Below are positions 19,756 to 29,130 of a stretch of DNA of 64,000 nt, piece by piece. A program made the translations under genes and the position numbers. The notes under the pieces are model-generated. The model ran no database searches. It was not told the origin of the DNA and was given only the letters and a program-made list of their open reading frames with translations. Positions within the stretch are counted from its first letter, which is position 1. The number at the start of each line of letters is the position of its first letter. Source of the DNA: Favolaschia claudopus (lineage: Eukaryota; Basidiomycota; Agaricomycetes; Agaricales; Mycenaceae); contig JAWWNJ010000013.1 in assembly GCA_037176885.1 (NCBI GenBank), positions 1 to 64,000 of the forward strand, read 5' to 3'.

Positions 19756-21207
19756 ATGTCCGCCGAAACTGCTTCTGAGATTATTCCCCCGGAAATCGCC
19801 AACCTCTGGAAGGTTGTAGAGGAGAACATCACGCTCACGATGTCCTGCAATTTCCCCGCCCATCTCCCACACCGAACGTTGCAACTCTTCGAGCAGACAG
19901 CGGAGCATATGGTGCGTCTTGACTAGATTAACCAGGCTTTTTAGCTAACAGGTTTATCTGTCTAAGGCCTCCTTATTTCCTTATCCCAAAGTCGTTGCAC
20001 CCATTCTCGCTATTTACGACACCTTCTTTCGCTATCAGAACAAGTTCCGCCAATTTTGGGCTACTCAGGACAAGAAAGCTCCCATCCCTCCCTCTATCGA
20101 AGCGGTCTTTGCCTATATTGAAGATCTCCAGAAGGTTCGTAACCGTTTGCGCGCCAACAAGGCTGCCGCCGAGCAGGAGGCGCGTGAGAGGGCCCGTCAG
20201 GAGAAGGAGGAGGCGCTTAAAGAGGCTAACCAGGGTACGCCTAAGAAGGTGCGTTTAGCTAGTTCCTTTTCTATTCAGCCTATCTAAGCCGTCCTCCTTA
20301 TTCTCTAGTCTCGCAAGAAGAAGAAGTCCGCCCCTGATATCCATGATACCGAGGACGAGGTAGAGATTATCACGGAGGCTCTCCCCGAGGAGGACGTCCC
20401 TATGGACGACGCATCCGTTGTAGGCTGTCCTTTATTCCGTTTAACCTTTCCCTCATTAACCGTTTCATTCTTATAGGACGCCTCCACCGAACCCATCGAT
20501 GAAGAGGCTTTTATGGCAGAAATCGACGCTATTGAGAACGCTAGCAAGGTCAAAGCCAAGACTCCAGTTAAAGCCCTGGTACGTTCGCTAAATCACGACG
20601 TGTTCCCAATCGTTTAACTATCCTTCGTCTTAGCCTAAAATCTCCAAGTCTAAATCGACTCCTCGCCCTGAGACAGTACGCATTCCTTATACCCGTGTTG
20701 CTCGCCTCAACCGTAGTGCTCGTGTTTACCACAAAGCTATGAAGGTTATCAGCAAGACCAATCCCACGGAGGCTGCCCAAGTCGCTAACGAGGTACCCCA
20801 ATCTAGCCGCAAGCGCCGTCGCGCTAATTCCTTCATCGAGGCTAACCCCGTTCCCCAGGGTCAGTCTCTATTTCCCATATTTTCGCCTTAGCTAAGTGTT
20901 CTATCGGCTCCCAGCGACTGATCAAGGCACGGCTAAGGCCAAGGACCTTATTGCGCTCGCCCAGAAGCTCGTTATTCACAAGCCAGCCGTTATTTCCGAT
21001 AGAGCTCTTATCCGTGCTGAATACGAGAACCGCTCCGAGATCGGTTTCATTATCCATCGCTTGGAATACTTTGGCATGATTGCCGAGCGACTTTGTAATG
21101 AACAGGAGCGACTGGTGGCCCTTCTGGCGGAGCGCGACCTTAAGGCCAGCGATACTCCTCCCACAAGGTATGTTTCCTTTACTTCGACGCAGGACTCCCT
21201 ATTCTAA
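19756..21207 (+). CDS. Cargo gene E: ~400-aa charged, helix-rich protein
   Basis: Six exons: 19756-19911, 19952-20248, 20309-20419, 20477-20578, 20634-20859, 20897-21207. The frame is continuous for 400 residues; a further intron beginning at about 21,167 would instead end the protein slightly earlier. There is no cysteine cluster. Residues about 95-150 look like a charged coiled coil rich in Glu, Lys and Arg, followed by an acidic segment and a Lys/Arg-rich stretch resembling a nuclear signal, then a C-terminal helical domain of about 100 residues. I do not recognise the family. The end converges on pol with only 156 bp between the two stop codons. Confidence 0.62.
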
Positions 21208-21363
21208 CCTTTTCTTTAGCTAGACTTGTTCGCCCTTATGCGCATCTCAGCTCAGTTCCAGTCAAACTCCATACCGTCTTTACTCTACCCACTCCACTGT
21301 CCTTACTAGAATAACCAGTTTGCCGTTGCGTTTTATTATCCGATTGAGAGACCGTTACGATGT

Positions 21364-24300
21364 TTAGACGTTAATTCGCTTGGATCTCCTCGGATTATCC
21401 GTGGTCCAGTTATTGTCCATTTCATCTAAGTCCTCATCGTCTTCGCTAGGATCTGGTTCATCCTCAGACAAGTCAGCGTCATCCATCTGGTCCCAGTCAG
21501 GGTTTAGATGGACCTTGTCGAATTGTAGGTCTTTTCCCTTATATTCGACAACATTATCCTCGGACTCAGCCAACTCATCCAGTTCGGCCGAAGTCATGTC
21601 GATTAGTTTCTCAATGTTGCTGGGTAAGTCTAACTTTTCCCTAGCTAAGAACGGCACGACTCTGAACTTCGCCAGTTTCCCTCTAAACATTGCCCCATTC
21701 ATTTCGCAGCAAAGGTAGGCCCCATTCCTTGTCCGTCTTACTACCACCATAGGTCCGAGAAACCGCGGGTCCATTTTGGAGTTAAGCGATTTTTCAACCG
21801 TGGTATTTCTGACTAAGACTAGATCACCGGGATCAAAGTTGTAATCTTTAATCGTTTTATAGTGGATTCGAGCGTATCTTTCTGCGGCAATGACTTTCTC
21901 CCGGGTAACTCTATCCCTCATTTCTTCTATATGTTGGATATGCTTGGCTAAGGCCTTTGCCCTTAAACCAACTAGCTCTTCGGTGCTGATTATCTTCCCT
22001 GGATATTCAACTAACCAAGTCGCTTCGTCCAAGTCCAGAGGAATTGTAGGATGAGCACCTGTGACTGCAAAATAGGGAGAGCATCCCAGGCCGCGCCTAG
22101 TAGTGATTCTGTCTGCCCATAGGACTTGAGATAAAAACCAAAACCATTTCCTAGCGTCACCTCCAGTAGCTTTATATAGCGACTGTCTTATATCCCAATG
22201 AACCCTTTCAACTGGTCCATTCGCTTGAGAATTATAAGGAGATATTCTAATCCCAGCAATCCCATATTTGGAGTTAAGCCAAGCTAAGGCAGCCAGGAAT
22301 TGTCCAGCATTGTCGGACACTATCCAGGCCGGGCAACCCCATCGGCAGATGATCTCTTCAAGCAGGAAGCGCCCTATCGCTTCTGCCGTATCTGAGCGTA
22401 AGGCCCTGGCTTCGAGATACCTAGTTAAAGAATCTCTAGCCGCAATTAAGAGTCTATGCCCGTTTGAAGGTACGCCCATTACCATTACGTCTACGTGAAT
22501 CTTTTGGAAGATACTAGGCGTGTATGTGGCTACTGGGGGTATCCTCATTAATTCCCTTTGTCTAACCTGGCACATTTTGCAGGATTTAATATACCAATCC
22601 AGATCTCGTTCAATTTCTGGCCACCAGAATCGAAGTTCAATCAAGGATTTCGAAGAGAAAATGCCTTTGTGCCCTAGACTGTCGTGGGATGCCTTCATTA
22701 TATACATCCGGTGTTCTTTATTCACAACTAGTTTATGGCCAGAGTCCTCTCCTCGCCGATACAACTGTCCCTTGTCCAGAAAGAATTTCCTCGAGTACGT
22801 TATAAAGCGCCTATATTGTTTATTGTTAAACTCTTCAGGTCGCTTTAGAGGGTCCTTAAACCACTCCTCTAGTAACTCTAGTTTTCTATCCTGGTTCTTG
22901 GCAGACTCAGTTCTATGTTCCTCCGGATAATTTTCCCGCTTGGAAGGATCATATTTAAAATGTGAGTCGGGGAGCAGTTTTTCAGGTTCTTGGGTTTGGT
23001 CCATTAGATAGGCAGGGAATTTCAACCCTTCATCCTCATAGGCCTCCCTAACCCGTTTCCCTATCACTAACTCTCCCTTATACTCTTCCACGCAGTTCAA
23101 GCTAAACTGCTGCACAGCTTTGTCGAAAGAAGGGATTTCGCCCAGGTCGGGATATATTTCTTGGATATACCCTCCCCTTGTGTCAATCTCTCTTTTGAAC
23201 TCTTCAAAGTCGTACGGTTGAGGAATGTCATATTCCCAGTCTTTATGATCTTCTGGAGGGGGATTGTCTTCGTACCCAAGCCCTGGATTAGGGTATTCTG
23301 GGTCTCCAGGTACTTTCCTCCGTCTAGATAAACCATCTGGTGAAAATGTCAGACCTCTGACATGCTTAAGCTCGAAATGGAACATAAGAATTTGCTCTAT
23401 CCAGCGGTTTATTGTGGCGTTTGGTCCCATCCCTGGATTGTTCAACATCCCCTTTATATAAAGAGCGTCTGTTTCTACCACCAGTTTACGGCAGCCAAGT
23501 AACCAATATTGCATATGGAGTAGGGCTCTTAGTAAACCATACAACTCCCGTTTTGGCTGAGAGAATCTAGCTTCTCTATCGTTCAAGGGAATTGAATCGA
23601 ACTTGGCGTAATACTTCTTTTTGGGATCGTCCGGATCACACTGATAGCATTCTATCCCGACTGCCATCCAAGAAGTATCAACTGCCAGGACAATGCTGCT
23701 TTCCCATTCATAGTTCAAAGGTTTTAGAGCTTCGCAATGCCTAACCGCGTACTTAATTAAGTCCATCGATTTCTGCTCTAGCTCCCCCCAATTAAACAAG
23801 ATGTCCGCCCTAAGCAGCATAGTTAAGGGTTTAGACATGACTGAGTAAGCTCTGATGAACATCCGCATGGTCCCAACAACTCCCAGAAATTGTCTAACTT
23901 CCGAGACTGTTTCAAGCGGTGGCCACCTTTCAATGACGCCTATCCTGTCCTCCGATGGTCTTCTCCCTTCGAATGAGCATATATGCCCAACGACTGGAAA
24001 TTCATCTTTGCAAAGGATGGCTTTAGTCCCCGAAAAGGTACCCCCACAATATTTGATCCTCTGTATAACTCTGTTTAAGTTATGCAGATGTTCCCAGACG
24101 AAACGCCTTATTCCAGGATTCCCTTTAATCGTCTCGTATACTCCTTTTAAATTTAGATAGCGAGTTCCCGGTCCTCGAATAGGAACATCGTCTATGTAGG
24201 GAATAGCGACGTGAGGTATTTCATCCCTTAGAATAAAGGTTACATCGTCGTGGAAAATGGGTACTGAGTTAGTCCAGCCTTGTGGTAACTTAACTAGTCT

Positions 24301-25458
24301 GTGAGCTCCGAATGGAGTCTGGAACGTAGTGAAGTCCCTCGAGCTTTCAGCTAAATCTCTATGGTCATACCCAGAGTATAAATCTAACACAGCACCGCAG
24401 GCTCTGCCCGCGAAGTGGTTAGCTAACTCATCCGTTGCCGGTGGAATCCCAGAATGGGCAATAGTGACCGCGTTGAGAGGTTCTAAGGCATGGACTAGTC
24501 GAATAGACTTCCCATCCTTCTTGATCACCCCAAAGAATTTTGAGCGGTAAGACGAATTAGACGGTTCGTAAACTCCCGCGTCTATTTTCTTCTTGATTAC
24601 CCGACAGAATTCTTCTAACTGGCCCCTGGGTATGGGTATGCTCTTTTCTACCCAGACCTTGTGTTCCACTACTGGCATTTCGACTGGCGGGAAGAAATCA
24701 TGCCTAAAGCACCCTCTTTCAGAGTCATCCCAGGCGAAGGCAGCTTCTTGAACCATCATTAAATAATGTAGCAGCTTTCTCTCTTCTGGCCAAAGGAAGT
24801 CCCCTTCGTGGATGCTATCTATGATCTCTTTTCGTTCAGCCGTGTATTTCCCAGATGGAGTGAAATCCGGCGGATTAGGTATTAATTCCGGCATTCCCTC
24901 CAGGGGGTTGCCTAGAATTTGCCTCTTGATCCTATATTGCTCTGGTAGGTCCCCGTATATTGGCCTAGTCTTTAGAGCAACCGGTTTATACTTCTTTCCA
25001 GCAAATACTTGGACAAGTTTTTCCTTCTTGACCCACGTCCATTGCGAACGGGTCAAATCCTCTTTTGGAGGAGATATGAAGTCTATCTTCTCACAGCAGA
25101 GGCACCTATGTGTTGGTTCAAACTCGTGGGCTGGCTTCTTGTCTACCTCCTCTACCATAGGTCTGATTCCAAATTCCTTAGGCAGGTGTTCTTCGAACTG
25201 GAGTATCTGATATCCAGACCCATCCGTTTTTCTAACCGGTCTACTAGTCTCTTGTTTAATCCACTGATTAAGTAAAACTGAGGCTTCTATATCCTCGTTT
25301 AACTCGTCACAGCTTTTAGAGGCTAATAAATACGCAAGGGTTATGTCTGATTCCTTAAACGAGTTGCCGTTGCGGGGTGGAAGGTAGCCTTGTATCTCCA
25401 TTTCCCCTACCGAGTTAAACCCCACTTGTATTGCTACCTCTTCTCCTCGATTAATCAA
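21364..25458 (-). CDS. Pol polyprotein: reverse transcriptase, RNase H, integrase
   Basis: This is an uninterrupted frame of 1,364 codons. The reverse transcriptase active site YIDD is near residue 420. RNase H follows (VLAVDTSW near 590). The integrase zinc domain (H...H and C-x2-C) is near 920-965. The integrase core carries its first Asp in IHVDVMV (about 990), the second in IVSDNAGQF (about 1050) and the Glu in GPVERVHWD (about 1080). The order RT-RNaseH-IN is that of Ty3/gypsy. The C-terminus is acidic and then basic; I see no clear chromodomain. The frame overlaps the protease end by a few bases in another frame and lacks a good ATG at its start, so frameshifting or re-initiation is likely. 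Confidence 0.95.
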   Translation of the reverse strand: MINRGEEVAIQVGFNSVGEMEIQGYLPPRNGNSFKESDITLAYLLASKSCDELNEDIEASVLLNQWIKQETSRPVRKTDGSGYQILQFEEHLPKEFGIRPMVEEVDKKPAHEFEPTHRCLCCEKIDFISPPKEDLTRSQWTWVKKEKLVQVFAGKKYKPVALKTRPIYGDLPEQYRIKRQILGNPLEGMPELIPNPPDFTPSGKYTAERKEIIDSIHEGDFLWPEERKLLHYLMMVQEAAFAWDDSERGCFRHDFFPPVEMPVVEHKVWVEKSIPIPRGQLEEFCRVIKKKIDAGVYEPSNSSYRSKFFGVIKKDGKSIRLVHALEPLNAVTIAHSGIPPATDELANHFAGRACGAVLDLYSGYDHRDLAESSRDFTTFQTPFGAHRLVKLPQGWTNSVPIFHDDVTFILRDEIPHVAIPYIDDVPIRGPGTRYLNLKGVYETIKGNPGIRRFVWEHLHNLNRVIQRIKYCGGTFSGTKAILCKDEFPVVGHICSFEGRRPSEDRIGVIERWPPLETVSEVRQFLGVVGTMRMFIRAYSVMSKPLTMLLRADILFNWGELEQKSMDLIKYAVRHCEALKPLNYEWESSIVLAVDTSWMAVGIECYQCDPDDPKKKYYAKFDSIPLNDREARFSQPKRELYGLLRALLHMQYWLLGCRKLVVETDALYIKGMLNNPGMGPNATINRWIEQILMFHFELKHVRGLTFSPDGLSRRRKVPGDPEYPNPGLGYEDNPPPEDHKDWEYDIPQPYDFEEFKREIDTRGGYIQEIYPDLGEIPSFDKAVQQFSLNCVEEYKGELVIGKRVREAYEDEGLKFPAYLMDQTQEPEKLLPDSHFKYDPSKRENYPEEHRTESAKNQDRKLELLEEWFKDPLKRPEEFNNKQYRRFITYSRKFFLDKGQLYRRGEDSGHKLVVNKEHRMYIMKASHDSLGHKGIFSSKSLIELRFWWPEIERDLDWYIKSCKMCQVRQRELMRIPPVATYTPSIFQKIHVDVMVMGVPSNGHRLLIAARDSLTRYLEARALRSDTAEAIGRFLLEEIICRWGCPAWIVSDNAGQFLAALAWLNSKYGIAGIRISPYNSQANGPVERVHWDIRQSLYKATGGDARKWFWFLSQVLWADRITTRRGLGCSPYFAVTGAHPTIPLDLDEATWLVEYPGKIISTEELVGLRAKALAKHIQHIEEMRDRVTREKVIAAERYARIHYKTIKDYNFDPGDLVLVRNTTVEKSLNSKMDPRFLGPMVVVRRTRNGAYLCCEMNGAMFRGKLAKFRVVPFLAREKLDLPSNIEKLIDMTSAELDELAESEDNVVEYKGKDLQFDKVHLNPDWDQMDDADLSEDEPDPSEDDEDLDEMDNNWTTDNPRRSKRINV

Positions 25459-26927
25459 GTCATCGAAGGGGCTTGAAAACCCTGGGTTGTACTGCCCGGG
25501 TTATCTTGCGCAACCTTACCACTGCTTCCACCGCCTGACTCCAGGACAGTTTCAACCGTGGGAGGTTTGTACGTTCCTCGCGCCCATGTGACCATTGTAG
25601 CGCGTTTAAACGTAATCGGGTCCGTAATAGTGATGGTGCACTCTCCATCTGGTTCATTCTGGGACGAAGCTCTAGTTAAGACTTCGAAGGGTCTCCCCAG
25701 CAAAATCTCATAGGCTGGGTTCTCCATTATATGCACCTGAAGGCGAGCCACAATATCCCCAAAACGGAACAACACGTTCTTGGCTAAACCAACCGACTTC
25801 TTATAAGTCAGATTAGCTGCTTGCATGGTAATTACAACACCTGGGTCCCAAGTTAGTCCTAACCGTTCAGCCGTAGCTTTAGCCATGGACACAATCTGAG
25901 AACCACTGTCAACTACCGCTTCTACCCGTTCTTTGCCTTCAATTACAGGGAACATTACCCTAATAGGTTCCGAATCGTTAGCTACATAGTTTTCCGCCAA
26001 GGTTTGGTAGATTTGTTTTGGAGCTTCATCCGCCCCAAATGAGTTGTAATATTCAACTACTGGGTCCGTGATGATTAAAGCCCCTTCAGGTATTCCTTCC
26101 TCATTCGGTGGAGCTATAATTAAGCTTTCAAACACTTCAACCGTGGCTACATCCACAGCATCGTAATCCAGCTTTAATCCCTCCTCTCCGTTTAAGTCAG
26201 AGAATAAGTCTACCTCTTGAACAAGAAAGTCTTTGGCTATCTTCGGCTTAACATAAGGTACTCTGACCTTAGTGGCCTTTATCTTCACTTCTTTAGACAC
26301 AGCGGGGCTTACCGCTAGAAGTTCTTTCTGGGTCATGGTAATAGGTAGATTCCCACACCTTTCGGCGAGGTCTTTAGCTATTCCTGGGTCTACAGTTCGA
26401 CTTTCTAAACGATATGCCTTATCTACTGGCCTGGGTATATTAACTGTAACGGTTGGAGGAAGCGGAGGTGAAGAATCTTTTGTCTGGCTAGACTCTGCCT
26501 CTTTTATTAAATCGCTCATTTCCTCGGGTAGTGATTCTTGAGAAGTCTGGCTAGGTTGCGAGGCAGGGTTCGATTGTCTTTCAACCCATTCTCCAACTAA
26601 AGTCTTAACTATCTCGAAAATCCCTTGGCTTCTACCTGACCAAGTCCAGTTTTTAGCATCACTGACATGGTTAAGCGTTTTGAATGGTTCCTCTAACCCA
26701 ACAACTTTTGGCAGGAAGGGTCTTAAGGTTTCTAGGAAAACTCTCAACTCCTTCTGATTAGTTGGCTCTGGCCAATCTTTTAGCCGAGCTATAAACATCC
26801 CCATATCTTGCTCCAATTCATCTATGAACTTTACTCGCCAATTTTTATTCTTGTCTGATTCGCTAGCCTTTTCTCGGTTCTCCGGAGGCCTGGCTGGTGG
26901 TCTAACGGGTATCTCCACCGCCTCCAT
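25455..26927 (-). CDS. Retroelement aspartic protease protein (490 aa)
   Basis: This is a separate frame between gag and pol with its own ATG, 12 nt past the gag stop. The catalytic motif VVDSGSQ lies near residue 345 in a retropepsin-like fold, followed by a second beta-rich half. The N-terminal 330 residues are variable, rich in Pro, Ser and Glu, with no recognised domain. A protease encoded apart from both gag and pol is less usual and suggests re-initiation at the gag stop. The frame is intact. Confidence 0.88.
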   Translation of the reverse strand: MEAVEIPVRPPARPPENREKASESDKNKNWRVKFIDELEQDMGMFIARLKDWPEPTNQKELRVFLETLRPFLPKVVGLEEPFKTLNHVSDAKNWTWSGRSQGIFEIVKTLVGEWVERQSNPASQPSQTSQESLPEEMSDLIKEAESSQTKDSSPPLPPTVTVNIPRPVDKAYRLESRTVDPGIAKDLAERCGNLPITMTQKELLAVSPAVSKEVKIKATKVRVPYVKPKIAKDFLVQEVDLFSDLNGEEGLKLDYDAVDVATVEVFESLIIAPPNEEGIPEGALIITDPVVEYYNSFGADEAPKQIYQTLAENYVANDSEPIRVMFPVIEGKERVEAVVDSGSQIVSMAKATAERLGLTWDPGVVITMQAANLTYKKSVGLAKNVLFRFGDIVARLQVHIMENPAYEILLGRPFEVLTRASSQNEPDGECTITITDPITFKRATMVTWARGTYKPPTVETVLESGGGSSGKVAQDNPGSTTQGFQAPSMT

Positions 26928-26938
26928 CCTTGAACGCT

Positions 26939-28720
26939 TTAGAAATTTGGATTGGCGGGTTGCTCAGTAGTAGTCCCATTTCGCGTTACCGCAAACTGAT
27001 CTACCTTCTGAGTTCCCCTAAATGCGTCAACTAAGTTGCACATCTGAGCTATGTCAAGTAATCCATTTGGCTGAACCGGATTTTGAATAAACTGAGGAGC
27101 AGCCGGCTGCATTCCAACAGTAAACTGTGGAACGCTAAATTGGTTAACCGGCTGGGGAGGATTTAACCCTGCTAATCCAAGTCCAGGTTGCCCGGAGTTC
27201 GAATTTCTTTGCAAATTCTGAACTTGAACTTTTAGCGAGAGTAATTCGTCGTCCCTAGAGTCATACATGTGTTCAATGTCATCGACTCGGTTAACCATAT
27301 TCTGCATCAAGGGCAGAGTTCCTAACGGAGACCCTTTCTTTTTGCCCTGTGAATGCCAATATTCGTCAACTCGAATCTTTCGACAATTACCTTCAGGATT
27401 CCTTGGAATATATTGTCCATTACCCAAGCGCATTTGTCCATTATCAAAACCTATGTATCCCATTTCTATATGCTCCTTTTTATAAGGGCACTTATTCATG
27501 AGATGGTCCCCTAGTTCACAATAATAGCAAAGGCCGTTGTTTGACGCATTGTTATTATTATTCCCTTGATAATGATTGTGACCGGAGTTCTGATAATTCC
27601 TCGGCCCGTTATCCTGTCTACCCGAATTCCCAGGGTTGAAGTTTGAAGTTCCCCCTTCATTCGCTGATTGCGTAAACGCTGTCTTGGCTAGACTTTCCAG
27701 CTTTTTATCCTGGACAGTAAACCCATCTTTAATCGCAGCAGTTAAGGCTAGGATACTCTCATTTATCTCAGAACTTTCTTTAGAGACTTCGGTGGCTAGA
27801 TTCAGACTAACAGCTTTTGAATCCCTCGAACGAGAAGAACCTCTCTTTCTGGGTTTAATAGGCTGTGCATCCCATATCTCAGCTAACTCTGTCGCTATTT
27901 CTATCACTGAGGTAAGAGGGATTTTGTCTCCTCTACGCTTAACTCCAGGATTATCATGGGTTAATTGGGTAGGCCCAGTGCCCGGGTTAACCGCCGTGGC
28001 TCCCGTAGCTGGTCCAATTACTGTCCCATTAGTTGCAAACTTCTTATGAATTATCATAGCGTTCACATTTTGCTCGAAGTCCTCATCTAAGCATCCCAAG
28101 AACTTAGCTACTAGTTGCCCATTGTCAATTGAGGCGGGCGGTTTAAGCAGTTTCTCGGCTTCGTTGAGGAAAGCTATGCTAAACCTTCTGACTTTCCCTA
28201 AGTCCGTGACGGGAATGTCTTCAAATTCAGAGCAAAGCTTCTCCAACTTACGCAGAGACCCAACTTCCGCATCCTCTAATTCTGGGAACAAGTTCCTAAT
28301 TTCTTTGACCCATTGATCATAGGTCCCGGCTGCATGCGAAGGCATTCGCTCCCATTGTTCAATGATATCTTGGTCATGGATGTAGTCCAAGACCTTTTCC
28401 TTCTTTTCCTTATCCGAGGTTAGCCCTCCTGTTAGGATAACAGTAGCCATATTCTTAAAGAACCGTCTAAGTGAATTAGCCGATTTCCCATCGAATGAAG
28501 GCCCATTTTTGTCCCAGGGTGCGGGCATGCGGATTCCAGTTTGGGAAGTCATTCTAGCTGGTCGCTGTTGGGCAACTGGTTGAATAACTGTTGGTGTTGG
28601 GTTGTTGACCGTAGACGGATCAACGGTAGGTACAAAAGTAGGCGTCTGGATAGGCGCCGTAGACGAGGTAGAGGCTTGGTCCGCCAGTTTTTCGTCTGTC
28701 GTGGGTCTAGGTATAGCCAA
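26939..28720 (-). CDS. Gag protein with CCHC zinc knuckle
   Basis: The product has a Pro/Thr/Ser-rich N-terminus, a helical capsid-like region (about residues 60-230), a Lys/Arg-rich part, a Gln/Asn-rich stretch, and one zinc knuckle C-x2-C-x4-H-x4-C near residue 400. The end at 28,720 is only a non-ATG codon. The frame stays open upstream to 29,059, where a TAG precedes it, and that 113-codon extension also looks coding. The first in-frame ATG is at 28,552. The true start may be non-AUG or be supplied by splicing from the leader. Confidence 0.9.
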   Translation of the reverse strand: MAIPRPTTDEKLADQASTSSTAPIQTPTFVPTVDPSTVNNPTPTVIQPVAQQRPARMTSQTGIRMPAPWDKNGPSFDGKSANSLRRFFKNMATVILTGGLTSDKEKKEKVLDYIHDQDIIEQWERMPSHAAGTYDQWVKEIRNLFPELEDAEVGSLRKLEKLCSEFEDIPVTDLGKVRRFSIAFLNEAEKLLKPPASIDNGQLVAKFLGCLDEDFEQNVNAMIIHKKFATNGTVIGPATGATAVNPGTGPTQLTHDNPGVKRRGDKIPLTSVIEIATELAEIWDAQPIKPRKRGSSRSRDSKAVSLNLATEVSKESSEINESILALTAAIKDGFTVQDKKLESLAKTAFTQSANEGGTSNFNPGNSGRQDNGPRNYQNSGHNHYQGNNNNNASNNGLCYYCELGDHLMNKCPYKKEHIEMGYIGFDNGQMRLGNGQYIPRNPEGNCRKIRVDEYWHSQGKKKGSPLGTLPLMQNMVNRVDDIEHMYDSRDDELLSLKVQVQNLQRNSNSGQPGLGLAGLNPPQPVNQFSVPQFTVGMQPAAPQFIQNPVQPNGLLDIAQMCNLVDAFRGTQKVDQFAVTRNGTTTEQPANPNF

Positions 28721-29110
28721 AGGGGAGTCCCTTAGACTAGAGGTGGAGGCAATAGGTGCGGTAGAGATAGAAGGGTTAACTAAGGTCCTTTCGCGTGAAG
28801 CTAGAGTCCTCGAGTTAGTCCTAGCTGCCTGCTCTTCCCTTGCCCGTTGCGCTGCCGATTTGTTTTTAGTAGTAGCGGTGGGTAATCCAACCGATACTCC
28901 TGCTAAAGCCGACCTTTGAGTAGATCGTGTAGACGGTCTATCCCAATAAGTTGACGGTTGTGTGCCTGAGGCTTGATAAACCTCTTCTTCCCCTTCCTCT
29001 CCTTGCGGATTGTTAGGTAGAATGGCGAATGGTTTGTTTAAGCTTTTCGGAGAACAAGTCTACCAAAACACAAAAACCGAAAGATAGCACAAAGATTTAA
29101 TCTTTAACCC
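28721..29110 (-). other. Leader and 5' extension of the gag frame
   Basis: The gag frame continues without stop from 28,720 to 29,059 with biased composition, but has no ATG. From 29,060 to 29,110 the leader shows no gene. Confidence 0.5.
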
Positions 29111-29128
29111 CCCTCGCGGTGGGCTCCA
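29111..29128 (-). other. tRNA primer-binding site
   Basis: Two bases after the 5' LTR, on the element strand, an 18-nt stretch begins TGGAGCCCACC. Its complement ends in CCA as a tRNA 3' end does. I cannot say which tRNA. Its place next to the 29,131-30,506 repeat identifies that repeat as the 5' LTR. Confidence 0.75.
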
Positions 29129-29130
29129 GA

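Noticed and set aside
1..20924. Mirror-image pairs of short open frames on both strands
   Set aside because: They are the same frames seen twice because of the inverted arms, and most lie antisense to or across introns of the spliced cargo genes.
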